From: Cheilinus undulatus
Taxonomy: Eukaryota > Chordata > Actinopteri > Labriformes > Labridae
Direction: 5' to 3'
Length of the DNA stretch: 64,000 nt
Assembly (NCBI RefSeq): GCF_018320785.1
Contig: NC_054873.1
Coordinates: 28,486,196-28,550,195 of the forward strand
Part shown: piece by piece, positions 1 to 13,082 of the stretch
Layout of the letters: every line of letters starts with the position of its first letter
Numbering within the stretch: the stretch's first letter is position 1
The notes under the pieces: model-generated
The model's input: only the letters and a program-made list of their open reading frames with translations
Databases searched by the model: none
Told to the model about the DNA's origin: nothing
Translations under genes and position numbers: made by a program

Positions 1-159
1 CCTATATGATTTAATCACCTGACTATATAAAATGGTTTACTCTTCATTAACCTAGAGTAAGCCTTTCATTCATACAAAGGAACGGTCCCCTCCTCAGACT
101 CACCCGTCTTGCATTTTGCATCTTTCATGTGTCTTGCAATGCATCTTGCAAGAGTGTGA

Positions 160-350
160 CTGTTAGATGTCATTTAGGTCACATTAACACCAGAGCTGTT
201 TGGTTTGTTTTAAACAACCTCTGGTCTGTAGTCCAGTTTGTTTGGAGTGGTGTGAAAGCTCAACAAGGGTCTCAAAAGAACCCTGGTGTGGTTCGTTTGG
301 GGTGTGAAAGCAAAGCAGACCAAGGCAGGAAGAGGCAGAAAGCATAATGA
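160..350. repeat. MITE-like repeat, left part
   Basis: Contains TTTGGAGTGGTGTGAAAGC, GGTTCGTTTGGGGTGTGAAA and AGCAGACC, a style of short interspersed repeat common in teleosts. Similar wording (GGTTTGGTTGAAAG, AATGTGAAAGCAAGCC, GGTGTGAAACCGAC) returns at 1078-1195, so the two parts may belong to one element split by other DNA. The class is not determined. Confidence 0.35.
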
Positions 351-363
351 TTTACACATATGT

Positions 364-786
364 TAACTAGGGGTGGGAATCACTAATGGCCCTACAATAC
401 AATATTATCACGATACTTGGGCCACAATTCAATATTTTTGTGATTTAAAACATTTTGCAATACAGTGAGTATTGCCATAAGTAATATTGTGATATATTGC
501 TATCTATACAATTTTTCTCGTGTTTAGCTGCTTTAGCATTAGTCTTGTCCTCATGTTTGTCATATCTCCGAAGTATTTTATTTTCATGTAGCACTTCTTG
601 CAAACTGTATGTGCCATGTTCATCTCATTCGTGCCCTGCTTGCATTCCTAATGTCCTTTCCCTGGTGCTGCCATGTTTGTTGTACTAACTTTCTTCTGCT
701 ACTTGGTGGACGAGATGATACGATATATTACCAGACAAAATATCACAATACTGTGCTGTATTGACCCCCCCCCCCCCCACACACAA
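364..786. repeat. Degenerate GATATATT-type interspersed repeat
   Basis: Starts GGGGTGGGAATCAC and contains CACGATACTTGGGCCAC, ATTGTGATATATTGC and GATACGATATATTACC before a poly-C run. This pattern is very frequent in fish introns. The class is uncertain. Confidence 0.4.
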
Positions 787-1077
787 TAATTATGTAATTT
801 AATACACCATGTCAGTACCTCCCTCGGCATCTGTGTAACCATGACAACACGTGGTCGTGTCTTGCTGTCAGCTCATTTTGGCTTGCCTTCTTCAGCACTG
901 ATCATTCGTCTCATGTAAAGAGCAGCATGCTGGACAGCTCACTGCCTCACTGTCTGCAAAAGCAGAAATCCCAAGACAGCATAAATTTGGTGTTGTTTCA
1001 TCGTTTATGTGGTAAAAAAATATTGGTAGAAGGAGATGGATTTTCAGTTTGTCATATAACTGCTTGACTTAATCCAG

Positions 1078-1195
1078 ACGGTTTGGTTGAAAGTGAAATG
1101 TGAAAGCAAGCCAAACCACAGCAAAGTACAACAATGTTGCAATCAAAGCCCTGACCTGAACCGAGACACCGGGGAAATCCGGTGTGAAACCGACT
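1078..1195. repeat. MITE-like repeat, right part
   Basis: Carries GTGAAATGTGAAAGCAAGCC and ends near GGTGTGAAACCGAC, resembling the repeat at 160-350. The association is inferred from similar wording only. Confidence 0.3.
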
Positions 1196-1319
1196 TTATA
1201 TTCCCAATTTTACACATTGTAACTTTAAAAGCAACATACCCACAGATTGTGTCTTGTTGTTGATATTTAGTCTTGATTTGTTTGAGTCCTCTAAGTTATG
1301 TTTAAAAGTTATGAACAGA

Positions 1320-1530
1320 ATAATAATAATAATAAAAGCTTGGACTTAGATAGCGCCTTTCATGAGACCCAAGAGAGGAGTGGAAAATAAGGCACAACAC
1401 AAAAGACAAACACTAGGTTCAGTGTATGTAGGGGGAGGTTTAGAAGACACTGTAAGCTGAAGTTAACAGGTGGTGCTCAAGGAGTTTTTTTAAATGTGTC
1501 CAAGGATGGAGCATTGCGGATGTTATCAGG
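1320..1530. repeat. Fish interspersed repeat (LINE 3'-like)
   Basis: An (AAT)n run is followed by GCTTGGACTTAGATAGCGCC and CAAGGATGGAGCATTGCGGA, wording found in dispersed non-LTR-type repeats of teleosts. It is degenerate, and the class is from memory. Confidence 0.35.
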
Positions 1531-3202
1531 AAAGCATTTACATTTAATACCATTTAAGATCAGTCATATGGAATAAATCTGTATGTGCAGTCTTTTTTAC
1601 CACATGTCTGTGGTATAAAATTTCTGCTGAGTCAGTGATATAGACCTGGAGTTCAAGAGGAGTCCACCCGTTTACCCCTGTATGAAAAAAAATTCACATC
1701 AAGCGTCCTACAGTGACATATCTCAAGGTGTGTATGTGCTTGTGTGTGTGAAGTGTTTATTTGTTGGCAGCAGAGTGATGGCCACTATCTGTACTTTTCA
1801 TCAGAAGTCAGTGGAGTGTGTTATACCATCCTTCTCTCTCTCTCCCTCTCCCTCGCTCTCTCTCTCTGGAGGATGGATTTATATCAAATCATAATAGATG
1901 GCAACGCTTTTTGAACAATGAATCAAAGCTGAAGCAGGTCTCACAGTGTAGCAGAGACATATCACATTTGACAGGGGCCGCATCAGATGACAACAGGTCA
2001 CCTGCACACTTACAAACGCACACACATACATAAACAAGCTTATACACACAAGGATGGATAACTGCATTTCTCTTGGAGAGTCAGCTCTCTCTTACCATGC
2101 AGTAGCTACACATACACATCATATTCACCTGTACAGGTCGTTTATGTAAGAAGGCTGAATTTGCTGTTTGCAGTAAGGCTTTCACTACCATGACTTGGAA
2201 AGTGCTTTGCTTTCTGTGTGGTTATGCATCCACAAATGTGTCAACACGCAAACACACACAGTAACATATCTTGCTGAGCTGTAAAGCCTCACTCACACTG
2301 GTCATGACTAATCAAACACCTACCTCTCCATGAGGGCATTCCTGCTTCTCTCTCAGCCTGTTTTACTCTCGCTCTTCCTCTCAGAGTGTGATTCCTGTAC
2401 TCTTCTATAAAAAGTTGTAAAAAGGAAATTGTAAATATTTGTAAAACTTACAGTTTCTCAAGCCAGGATGTCTTTACATGAACGGGAGAATAGACAAGAG
2501 GAATTTCACTTCTTTTCCCCACCAAGGCAGACCCCCTTTTACTTGACTATGCAATTAGAAATGCAGTTCAACCATACTGACTTTATGCAGCCAGCAATTA
2601 AATTTTCAAATATCAAAAATCCACTAATAATAAAGCAACCTGTCATGTTATGTTTATCCAGTGTTTAGAGAAAAAGTCACTCCAAAAAGTTCACTTATTC
2701 CTTTATTAACTTTTATGGGTGGAGGGTTTCTGATGTTCTTTTATCATATTTAGACAGTGTAAACAGCAGAGGTTACAGGAGGTGAATGGAACAAGGTGAG
2801 GCCTGGTTTAAACCCCTAGAATTAAATACTGCCCACTTTTACTGTCTTTAGTTCAAATTTTTAAACATGAAGTAACCAAATAATAGCTCTGAGTTTGTGA
2901 TGCCATCTCTAGTCGCTGATGGGGGGCATACAGATGCATGATTCAGTACGCTCATCTCAGCGTCAGGAGTCAGGATTAGAGATACATTTGTTAATCATTT
3001 AATACTTCTGCTCCCCCCTTTCTTTCCTTGATTGTGTGTTTCATGTCTGTGCTTGTCGTGCTGTATCTCCATCTTGACCTTGACTCAAAGGTGTGCAGTG
3101 ATGAGCTGTCACACTGTTTGAAGAGCTCGTACAGTAATCGCTTCTTCTTGTTGTCTGAATTTGACTGAATTATTCAAGGCATGCACTTTGACAGAGTAGA
3201 GG

Positions 3203-3210
3203 TATTTATA
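3203..3210 (+). promoter_or_regulatory. Possible TATA box of an internal shank3 promoter
   Basis: TATTTATA is followed about 25-30 bases later by CCTCCGACACT, a plausible initiator region, and then by an AG-rich leader running to the ATG at 3620. It is supported only by its position ahead of the candidate first exon. Confidence 0.3.
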
Positions 3211-3527
3211 GCAGCTGGTCTCTGCCTCCGACACTATCACGGTAACAACAAGCTCTCTGAAGGCTCTTCAACAAACTAAACTATTCTGACGGAGAGGAGG
3301 AGGAGAAAGAAACACTGCAGAGAACCAGAAATGGGAAATAAAAGCTTGAGGCTCAAACAGAATGAGATGCACAGTTGTCAATGCTTCTAAGCCAAGAAGT
3401 CCTATTTTTCTCACAAAACAAGGAAGACTTGGACTTTTGTTGATTTTTTTGCTTTTTGGGAATTTAAACTGCGGGAAATGAAAGGAGCTCTTCAAACCAT
3501 CCGGAGGTAAAGTAAGGAGGAAAAGAC

Positions 3528-3602
3528 ATGGCTCTTTTTGGCAATTCATCGATGGGACAGAGGGAAGACCCACTTGATGAAGACTTAAGACGAATATTGT
3601 GA
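3528..3602 (+). other. Short upstream ORF in the candidate shank3 leader
   Basis: This 24-codon ORF (MALFGNSSMG..., stop TGA at 3600-3602) ends 17 bases before the candidate shank3 ATG at 3620. If the leader is transcribed it could act as an upstream ORF that dampens translation. Its reality depends on the promoter being real. Confidence 0.25.
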
Positions 3603-3619
3603 AGGTAGTGCTCAATAAA

Positions 3620-3737
3620 ATGGACTGTTGTCCAGTCATGGTGTCAGATCTGCCTGTGATGTGTAGCAGGATAGATGGGGTGGTTACGGTGGTGAAGGCA
3701 GAGCAACCAAACTCCACATGTCATCGACTGTACTGGG
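3620..3737 (+). CDS. shank3: Candidate alternative first coding exon of shank3
   Basis: An ATG at 3620 sits in a strong Kozak context (A at -3, G at +4) and opens 39 codons starting MDCCPVMVSDLP. The ORF runs to a donor GGGTAAGC. The leftover base (G at 3737) is exactly the phase needed by the exon at 16909, making Glu and continuing TREDRTKRLFRHY. A TATTTATA box lies at 3203-3210, with a purine-rich leader between it and the ATG. The product would be a SHANK3 without ankyrin repeats or SH3 that keeps PDZ, proline-rich region and SAM. I do not recognise the 39 residues from any database entry I recall, so this is an inference from phase, splice site and start context. Confidence 0.45.
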
Positions 3738-4732
3738 GTAAGCTATCAGCTCTCTGCACTGTGCTCTCATGTCAGCACACCGACTGCTTCTGAAGCAAAC
3801 ATATGGCTCATACTACATGACAGGTTAAAATGGTTTCTTTTTGAAGAAACTATAAATAGCTCCTCTCTGTAAATATGAGAAGCATAATATGACTCAGCGT
3901 TAGAGGAGGTAGAGTAAAGATGGAGGAGGGAGCAGGTGTGTGTATACAAACTTTTCCATTTTTAGAATAGATGAGTGAGCACTACTACAAATAACTGACT
4001 GATTCAGTGCAACATGATATTTTTAGTATTAAATTAGTAGTTATGATATTATTAGTTTTAAACTGGATTATATAATTTGCCAGAGTATTTCATGTTCTTG
4101 TTATCTTTGGCCTCCTCTCCATTTAGCCCCTTTTCTGGCCCATAAAGGGAAAGCTTTTTTGTTTTATTGATGAAGATTTTTCTGTTTGTAATGGAGTGGT
4201 GGTGACATTGTATGACTCCATGACATAATACTGTTTAAAAGTGACTGTTTGGCTGGTAGAATCTCTTTAAAGCATCCACATTTGATAGCTTTCATGAACT
4301 CTCTGTTCAAGTGTTTGACCCACTAGATCTCACCTCATTGCACAATGTCATTGTCTGAGTCAGAACTTCTGATCAAGGTTTGCACTTTAACATTGATCCC
4401 TGAAATATCCACCCTCCTTTACCCATGCTTAATTGCTCTTGTGCGCTACTACACAGATAGAAAGTAAGTCTAAGTATATCACAGTCTCTGTGTGCATAAG
4501 CCTCATTAATGAAAAACTTAAATCAGCTTGTACATAAAGCCAAACATATCAGTTTATGTTTACATCACGTAAGTGAATACTGCTGTCCTCCAAAACCAGA
4601 ATCTGATATTAAGGTTTTCCCATCCTTCAAATGTGGAAAGTCAACAAACATTTCTTCCTTCCACAAATTTCTTTGTGTGCCACAGCTGTAATATGAAACA
4701 GTGAGAAACTATAAACAATGAGGATGATTAAA

Positions 4733-4733
4733 A

Positions 4734-4771
<38 letters not shown>
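4733..4771. repeat. (TA)n(GA)n microsatellite
   Basis: About eight TA units run directly into about twelve GA units. Confidence 0.9.
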
Positions 4772-4988
4772 TCTTTATTTAATCTAAATGTAGTATATTG
4801 TCTTGGTTTTCATTGATACAAGAAAATCCTATCTACCATGGCAGCAGGTGACCTGATGTTTTAACCTACCCAAGCAAATATTAACCTTTTTTTGACAGGG
4901 TGTATATTCTAGTTGCATATCCATCGTTGACTAGAATAGTGTGACATAAAAATCCTGTTTCATCTAAATACAGGCTTTTAACGCATTT

Positions 4989-5711
4989 ACAGTCATGGAC
5001 AAGAAAATACAGAAAATACACTGTTTCTCCCAGAAATTGTTGCAATTACAAATGTTTCTGGTATACACATGTTTATTTCCTTTATGTGCATTGGAACAAC
5101 ACAAAAAAGCAGAAAAAAAAGTCAAAATTGACATAATTTTATGCTGGACAGAATTGTTGGCACCCTCAACTTAATATTTGGTTGCACACCCTTGGGAAAA
5201 AATAACTGAAACCAATGGCTTCCTATAACCATCAGCAAGCGTCTTACACCTCTCAACTGGAATTTTGGACCACTCTTCTTTTGCAAACTTTTCGAGGTCT
5301 CTCAGATTTGAAGGGTGCCTTCTTGCAACAGCAGTTTTGAGTTCGCTCCATAGGTGTTCAATGGGATTTAGATCCGGACTTATTGCTGGCCACTTCAGAA
5401 CTCTTAAGCGCTTTGTCTCCAGCCATTTTTTGGTGCTTTTTGAGGTATGCTTGGGGTCATTGTCCTGTTGGAATACCCATGACCTCTGACGCAGACCCAG
5501 CTTTCTGACACTAGGCCCTACATTGCGGCCGAAAAGCTTTTGACAGCCTCAAGATTTCATGATTTTTTTCTGCTTTTTTTTGTGTTGTTCCAATGCACAT
5601 GAATGAAATAAACATTAAAAACAAAAACATTTGTATTGCAACAATTTCTGGGAGAAATGGTGCATTTTCTGGAAAAACTCCAGGGGAGCCAATACATTTG
5701 TCCATGACTGT
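4989..5711 (-). mobile_element. Internally deleted Tc1-like transposon with long inverted repeats
   Basis: The ends ACAGTCATGGACAA (4989-5002) and TTGTCCATGACTGT (5698-5711) are inverted, and homology continues inward for over 100 bases (CAGAAATTGTTGCAA versus TTGCAACAATTTCTG; AACAACACAAAAAA versus TTTTTTTGTGTTGTTCC). Only the 3' part of the transposase remains between them. The left end abuts TA; the right TA is not preserved. Confidence 0.85.
5171..5500 (-). pseudogene. Tc1-type transposase remnant (C-terminal part)
   Basis: On the minus strand reads QQDNDPKHTSKSTKKW, WPAISPDLNPIEHLWSELK and FAKEEWSKIPVERC, ending ATKY and stop (TAA at 5173-5171). It holds the second Asp and the final Glu of the DDE triad. 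The N-terminal DNA-binding half is deleted, so it cannot transpose itself. Confidence 0.85.
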
Positions 5712-7259
5712 GCAGAGACTCCACAGTGCTTTGTATTTTAATTCACATCAATTATAAACAGCAGAGCTGTAGATGAATATTATGACTGATGAATAGAAAA
5801 CGTTTTAGAATAGGACAAATTATTTGGGTCTAAATGTACCTGCTCCTTTATCTCACTCATGCAGAAGAATGGTTAAAGGCTTCTGATTTAGTCATAGACT
5901 ACATGTTTATACAAATAAAAATCTGATAACAGGGGGTTAGCTGAGATACATGCTAATGCCAGGTGTACACAGACATACTAAAAGCTATTCACTGTTCACT
6001 CAGGGTTCCTGTTCATGCAGGGTCACAGCACAGATAACTTTCAATCAGACAATTGCTGTAAAGTTTCATGGAAGTGCAGTTTGTTGCCTTTTAATCTTTT
6101 TATACCGTCTCACTGTGGCTGCTGCCTGTTGTTCCGTAACCCTCTCTAACACTTAATCTGCTAAAGTCAAGAAATTTCAACAATTATCTTTTGGGTTTTG
6201 TTTGAACATGCATAATTCAGGAGATCATATTGAGTGCAAACCACTTCCTTTTGCTATGTTAAAATGAAATTCACTGATATAAATCATTCAGTCCAAAGCA
6301 GCATCACTGGACATTTGCAAAGGCCTTGATGTTGCTATTGAAAAGATGAAGCTCATCATATGTTTTTTTTTGTCAAGTTAAAAGTGACTCTACCTGTTAA
6401 GAATACTCTTACTAATAATACAGTTATCGTTTTAAGCAGCTCATAGTAGGCATTTTGAAACAGTCATCCAGGGTAGGTGATCTCATGAATTCAGTAGTAC
6501 ACAACAGAGGGCATGCATGTACATAACATTCTTAATAGGTAGGAGTCACTGCAGTTTCAGCCACTAAATGGTAGAAAGGGGCTTTAATTCAGCTGAATTG
6601 TTTTGACTTTTCAGTAATTATTTGCAGATAATGCTAAACAGGTAAAATAAATTCTCAGTTGTTATATATCTGTTAAAACGTATGCATCCTTAATGTTATG
6701 TTGATACAGCCACAGGACAAAACAATGGAGATGCAGTTGCTAGCACACACTGAAAGCATCATATAGCCTAAGTGCATTAAGTTAGCAATTACTTTAATAA
6801 AAAGTCTCCTCCATTCTCCCTACTTTTGTTGGTTCCTGTTTGCATCAAGGAAATCAAGACCTTAAACTGTAGCATATGAATCATAATGTAAAGGTATGAT
6901 GATATATTATGTATTTTGTCATGCGAACATCCAAAAGAAAGTAAAGTCTGATCAACATGTCTGGTTTACAGTGAAATATTTAAAAAACAATGTTTAGTCC
7001 ATAGATAATTATTACAGTTTAAATAAAAACATAGATTAACTTGACTTCCATTTTGCCAAATGCTGATATAATTTCCAAATATTTTTCATGATGTGAAAGT
7101 ATGAGACCTAATGGCAGTTTCTGTTTACCAAAATCATATTAAAGTTTTAGAGTTACACTCTCAAACTCTTGTGTTTAGATTTGAACTTGCTGCCACTAAA
7201 TGAAACCTTGGGTACATGAACTCTGCAAACTCCTATGGTGGAATTTGCCAATTAAACAG

Positions 7260-7400
7260 ACTAGAGCCCTGTGTAGGATGCTTGTCTTAATCCCACTCCC
7301 GCAGGATTTCTGACCATTACTGCCCACTCCCACAGCACCTGCCATCCACTCCTGACCAAGTCTGTCCAATCCAGCCCTTATCCTGTAGGGGTTCTGACAA
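7260..7400. repeat. Possible dispersed repeat with CCCACTCCC wording
   Basis: AGAGCCCTGTGTAGGATGC, ATCCCACTCCCGCAGGATT and CTGCCCACTCCCACAGCACC resemble a repeat I have seen in fish genomes. The edges and class are unknown. Confidence 0.25.
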
Positions 7401-10400
7401 TCCCTGTTTACATCTATTTTACATAATGTTTATTTTAAAGTCATACAAAGGATGAATTGTTTCCTGATTTTTGGAAAGTTCTCACGTCTTAAGAACTGTA
7501 GTGTACTTCCATCAGCTCTCACAGACAGTAGGCTAATCTTTATTCTATTTGTCTCGCTGTTACCAACCTCGTCATTAGATATCTAGTGCAATAAGACCAA
7601 TTTGCATGGAAAGGGGTGTTTCTTTCACAAATAACAGCATAATGGCTCAGCATCTCCACGCACTAGTGCTTGTTTGTGATAATTGGCCTACAACATATGA
7701 AGAGGAGCATCAAAACTGTGCCGTTTTGACTGACTTCTAACACCAGCATGTGACATCTCCTGTATTGTCTTGTTTGATATGAGCACCTAGAAGTGCGTTA
7801 AAGAAAGTTTACTTCAATCAGGGATCATGGAGCAGGTGCATCACCACATTGAGGGATACCAAATCCCTTTCCTTCTGGGTGTGTTTCAACAATGTCCAGT
7901 TGTTTTCCACCTCTTTCACTTTCTCTCAGTTATAAAGGCTTTGCTTCTTTGGCTTTGAAATCAGGTACATATAAATGTCAGAAAACTTGATTTTAGCCAC
8001 ATGTCATTGTCCATGCACCACTGGATCTCCAGATAATACCGTGGCTCCCTTTCAAGTCCCACTGTCCCCTTTGTGTTTCAGCATGTTTGACATTCAGTCT
8101 GCTTGAGGGCGTGGTCTAGTGGAAAAGTAAAGTCAGGGCATACCCTCACTAAAAATGACAAATCGTTCAGAGGAAGTTTTAAAGTCATCTTGTGACCGAG
8201 TTATGAACTTGTTAAGATATTTTTTACTGAGTCTGATGTCATCTACTACCCTCCCCCTTCTTCATGCATTTCATGTTTCTTTAATCTGTCTTTCCTGTCT
8301 CGCTATCAGTGCCCAGAGGGGACAAAAAAGGCGAACAAAATGAACTATATTCTTGATGGAGAAGTTAAAGGCTTTAGTGTTTGTATTGAGGGGAGGCTTC
8401 AGTTTCTACGCCCAACACTTAGTATTCTTTTCACCTTGTTTAAGAGGTTAATGTGCACAACATGAAGGAAGAGAAAGAGAGAGAGAAGAAGAGGAAAGGA
8501 GGGATGTGTGCAAGGGTAGAATTAAAAAGTCAATGAGGCTCACTGCTAAGTGTGTGTTTGTGTGTTAAAGTGTTTGTGCATGTTTGTGTGTGGCTCTTAT
8601 CAGTGGTAAACAGCGTAGGTTAATTCTCAATCAGCAGGGCTCAGAGACTGAGTTTGTGAGTCTGTGTTGGTTTATGTTTCTGTGCATCAGTGTGGGAGAG
8701 TGGTGTGGGTCTTGTGTCCTTCAGACAAGGACAGTGAAAATGTTACAATCTTCCTTGATTGGAAAACAACTGTGGGCTACGATAGATTTGTTACAGCCGA
8801 GCTCAGAGATGAGGCAGGGTTAAACAGAGTGGAAGGAAAAGCAGCAGTGGTAATGCATGACATAGAGCTTGATGTGCTAAATTGCTTTTATCTCAAATAT
8901 TATTCACTGTGTTCACAGCTATCAGCAGCGAGGATAAACAAACAGCTTTTCTTCACTTTTATCGATGAGTTGTCACCTTGTTGTCACCATGTCACACAGA
9001 GAAATCAAAACCCAGTCAGTCTGTCGATAATCTGTGAAAAAATTTAGTTTATGCATTTCGATAACAAAGAGTCATAAATTAAAGTGGCGATGAGAAGAAA
9101 AGTGTAACCTTTTCTAACCTTTTTACTTTAATGTTAAAATCTATCCAACTGTGTAAACATGGAAAACAGACTTATGTCAATACACCAAACAAGATGCAGT
9201 CTTACTTAGGGATTAAATTAAATGCATATTCAGCATGATAGCTAAATAAGATTTTTTTTTTCTTTTTAGTTTTTTGTTTGAGTGTGTCTGCTTTTGGCAT
9301 TCCACTTTTTTTTCCTTTCTGCATGTTTATGTGTGTTAGCAGATCTTCTTTTGAGTGTTTGTTTTGTTGTTGTTTATGATTATTTATTGGTGGTGGTGGT
9401 ATACATTCCAAGGTTTCTACATTTAAGGTTTTACTGTGCCTTTGCAGTGCTGAAAGCCCTGACAGGAGGCATGAGAGACAGAATTCAACTCAAGACTGAA
9501 CTGGGTTTTTGGAGGTCAAGGTCTTTGGGCCTTAAGAACACCCACTGATATAATAAATCTACAAATCCCACTATCACAGACACTACCCAGGCCTTTCTTC
9601 TTGACCTGCACTGTACTTTCACTGTCTGACAGTTGTACTGGAGGACTAGAATAACTGCAGGTGGTAGTTCAGGTTGTTAACTATGGAAAAGGCCTCTGTA
9701 AGTTGTCTAAAATTAACAACTTTAGCAAAAGCAACTTACTACAACTGCAACTTACTGTGTTCTTTCAGAGCAGCTCCCATGAATCACTTATTACAAACTT
9801 TTCTAATACATGATTGATGCAGATCTGCTGAGAAATTTTTAATGTGAAACAGAAACACCTAATAAATCCAAGACTAGTTTTACAATAACACACCCAAGTT
9901 AAAGCAAAGAGGTCTTGTTATTTTTCATAGATATCCAAATGTTTTAAAACTAGATGTATTATATTACCAGCAACTAATTGCAAAGACAAAACTCTGCTGT
10001 TGTGAACATTAAGGTTATTTTTTTATTATTTTACACCTCTGCTCATATTATGACCTCTCTTGATATGACAGGATATGGTGTTTCTCGATATTCATGCATT
10101 TTCTATGCTGAAGACTTTAGGAATGGACTTTTCAGACCAAGTACAAGCGCTCTTTTGGTTATTTAATGATACTGAGTACCGATTTGAATATTTGAGAATA
10201 CAATTTCATTTCTTTAAGGACTTTGATAGCATGTTTTATTTTTATCGGATATCCCTCACTTTCTAAATGTAAGAAATCAATTGGACACCATGATGCCACT
10301 GTTTGCTGCTGACATTTTAACAGTCAATATTAGGTTTTTAAACAAACATGGCAGTGCTTCACAATTCACTGTAATGTGAGCTGAAACCTGTTCAATGCAT

Positions 10401-13082
10401 TTAAAGATCACACAATGCATGAATTAAAACACATGAACACATGTTGTCATATGTTATTGCATTGAGGAGCTTTGTTTAAATGAGCTATTATTGCACTTCT
10501 TCTTGACCATTGAGAGCCATAGTTGCAGTCTGCTCTTTTTTTTGTCATCCACTTTTATTTTGGCACATTTATTAGCATGTGTCCTTCTCTGCCTTAATAT
10601 GGATTATTAGCCATCTTAACTGTCTGATCCTTTTTGTAGAATTACAAGCCGGTTGAACTATTTCTTATTATTTTTCATCAGTTATCAGCCGCCGCTACTA
10701 GTAGCCCCTGTGCCTGTGCTCAAGAAGTACCAGCATGTTGCGACAATGCTTTTTGATCTGTCAAACAACAACAACTACAACAGTGAACTGATCACATCTA
10801 CAAAAAGTATGGTTTATCATGATTTTGATCTAGAAAATAGGGATAAAGTTGTCCAGAGGCTGTGCCAGGCTTTGTTCACATGTAACTGAAGCACTGAATG
10901 ATGACATTCAGCCAGAAAAGTGGATGATAACCTGCAAAGAGAATTGGTGGCCAGCTGCTAATGTTAGCCACATTTCGTGAACTAGCTTTGCACTGTAACA
11001 GTATGAAGTTGGTTTACAAATTGTGTTTTCTTGACTTAAGACTGATAGGTTACACCCAATTATGATTTGCACTTATTGCACTGTGAATTGATTTGCCTCA
11101 AACATCACTACTGCTTACCTTCTCAAACAATAAACATCATGGTGTGGGTGCCTTTGTCTCACTGATGCTTTACTAGTTCCTAGGCCTGGTGATAGTATCA
11201 TTGCATCCTAGAACAGGTATTAAACGAAAAAGAAACTTGCTCATAATCAAACACCACTTGATAAGTTTCATGAGCTGTAGCAACAAAGTCAATTATGCTT
11301 GCAAGAAGAAGAAAGTTTCACATGGTTGGTGTTAGTAAAAGAAGGTGGTTAGTTTTGTTGCTAATCTGTTTGTTGTCATCCTAATAATGCGGCATGGATA
11401 AGTAAAATGCATACAACATTTCAGACCATGTGAGGATATTCTGGTGTAAATTGCATGTGCTACATATTTTTCTGCAACAACCCCACTACCACCATCTGTG
11501 TTTCTGTAACCAGATGCAGCATCACCAGTCTAAAGAAAACGCTTTTCTCACCAGCTTCTGAGGCGGCGTCCTTATGTGCACTCACAGGCAATCGTCCCTC
11601 AATATGTTCCCAGAAATTAGCTTCCTCCCTTCCTCTTTTCCATCTCCATCTGTTAATATTGTGCTCCTTCTTTTAACCATTTTTAAATAAAATATTTCTG
11701 AACAATTTTTTTAGCTCTCTTTTTTGTTGTACAAAAAATTAGGGTGAAACATCCAGCTGTCTGTTCTCCTGAATCTCATTGTGATTATCCTCCTTCCTTT
11801 TTAGCTCAGTTGATGTAGCTTTTGTGTGGCTAGAAAGTTTCCTGTTTTTGTTTGAGTTCCATCTGGTGCTAGACTCCAGCTTCCTGTACTATATGATAAA
11901 CACTTATAATGTACATTTACCTAAGAAACACCCTCTACTTATGTGTGTGTGTGAGTGTGTGATTGATGGAAGTGGAGTTTAGGTTATCTGGGCTATCAGA
12001 GCCCTGCCTTTAGATGCTCCTGGGCTGTACAAAATAGATGACAGCTGTGATGAATGAGCTGCATTTCACACTCTTAGACCGTATCTGATATCACATGGTG
12101 TGCACACACCCACACACACGTACTGTACATACACATAAAACTCAGGCACACAAAATTCATTCAGCATGCACAATCATGTTCATCAGCTCCTGAAATTATG
12201 CAGCGTTTTGCTGATTTTCTTTTTCTTTTGTCCTGTTTTTGAAGTGCAGGTCTTTGATGATTTGTGAGGCTGAATGAGCGCTTGTTTGCTGACTCATCTA
12301 CAACTTTCTCCTGGAATATCACCTCCTCCTTCATCACTACTTACCTTTTGACAACCAGTGCTGACAAAATGACACATCTCTTTCATTAAGATCAGGCAAA
12401 AAATAACCCTGTAACCTATGCAAAATACTACCAGAAGTACTTCACTTCCTCTATTCTTTGATTACACATCTCAGTCACAGTCTGATTGAAGGAGAGAGAT
12501 GTAACAACACTTACTTTCTGCCTCCAATTAAATCTTTACCTTAGCAGTTTTCCAACACACCTATAAAACCAGTCAAGGGCAGCTATTTTGTAAAAAAAGG
12601 AAGATGCTTCTGTGTAGGTGTTTTTAACAATATCCCCATCCACTTTAAGGTAGAAATTATCTCTACAGGGATTTCCTCAGAAATAATTACAATTCAGGTG
12701 GACAACATAAGGATTATTTCCACTTATGAAGTTCAGTGGTTTTCTTAGAATTGCTTTTGTTCCCCCTTCAGAGAGACTGCACAAATAACACCACCTGCAC
12801 ATCATTGCTGTGGGTGGAGGGAGCAGTAATTGATAGAAAAGAATGAACGAGAAACAGAGACCTGCGAGAGTACACAATATAACATTCCTTGAATACAGGT
12901 GCTGCTTCTTGAGGAACTAATACCTCTTTTGCTTTTGAAGCTAAACTTCCTGTTATAGTATTGAACACTCATCACAATTATGATTCTAAAAAAAATCCCA
13001 CTCTTGCTTCTCCTTATTAGGTCAACCCACAGCCTAATGTTAGATGTTCAAACAGATGTCCAACGCTCGTGAGCATGCTGCA

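Larger units (their letters stand above)
1..3202 (+). other. Probable shank3 intron (5' part), repeats only
   Basis: No exon with ankyrin or SH3 character was found. Degenerate fish repeats occupy about 160-1200 and about 1320-1530, with a poly-C/CA run at 765-786 and a CT-rich run at 1831-1868. The rest shows nothing recognisable. Confidence 0.6.

Noticed and set aside
3268-3717. 149-codon ORF on the minus strand
   Set aside because: No recognisable family, no splice or start support, and it overlaps the plus-strand candidate first exon, which has better signals.
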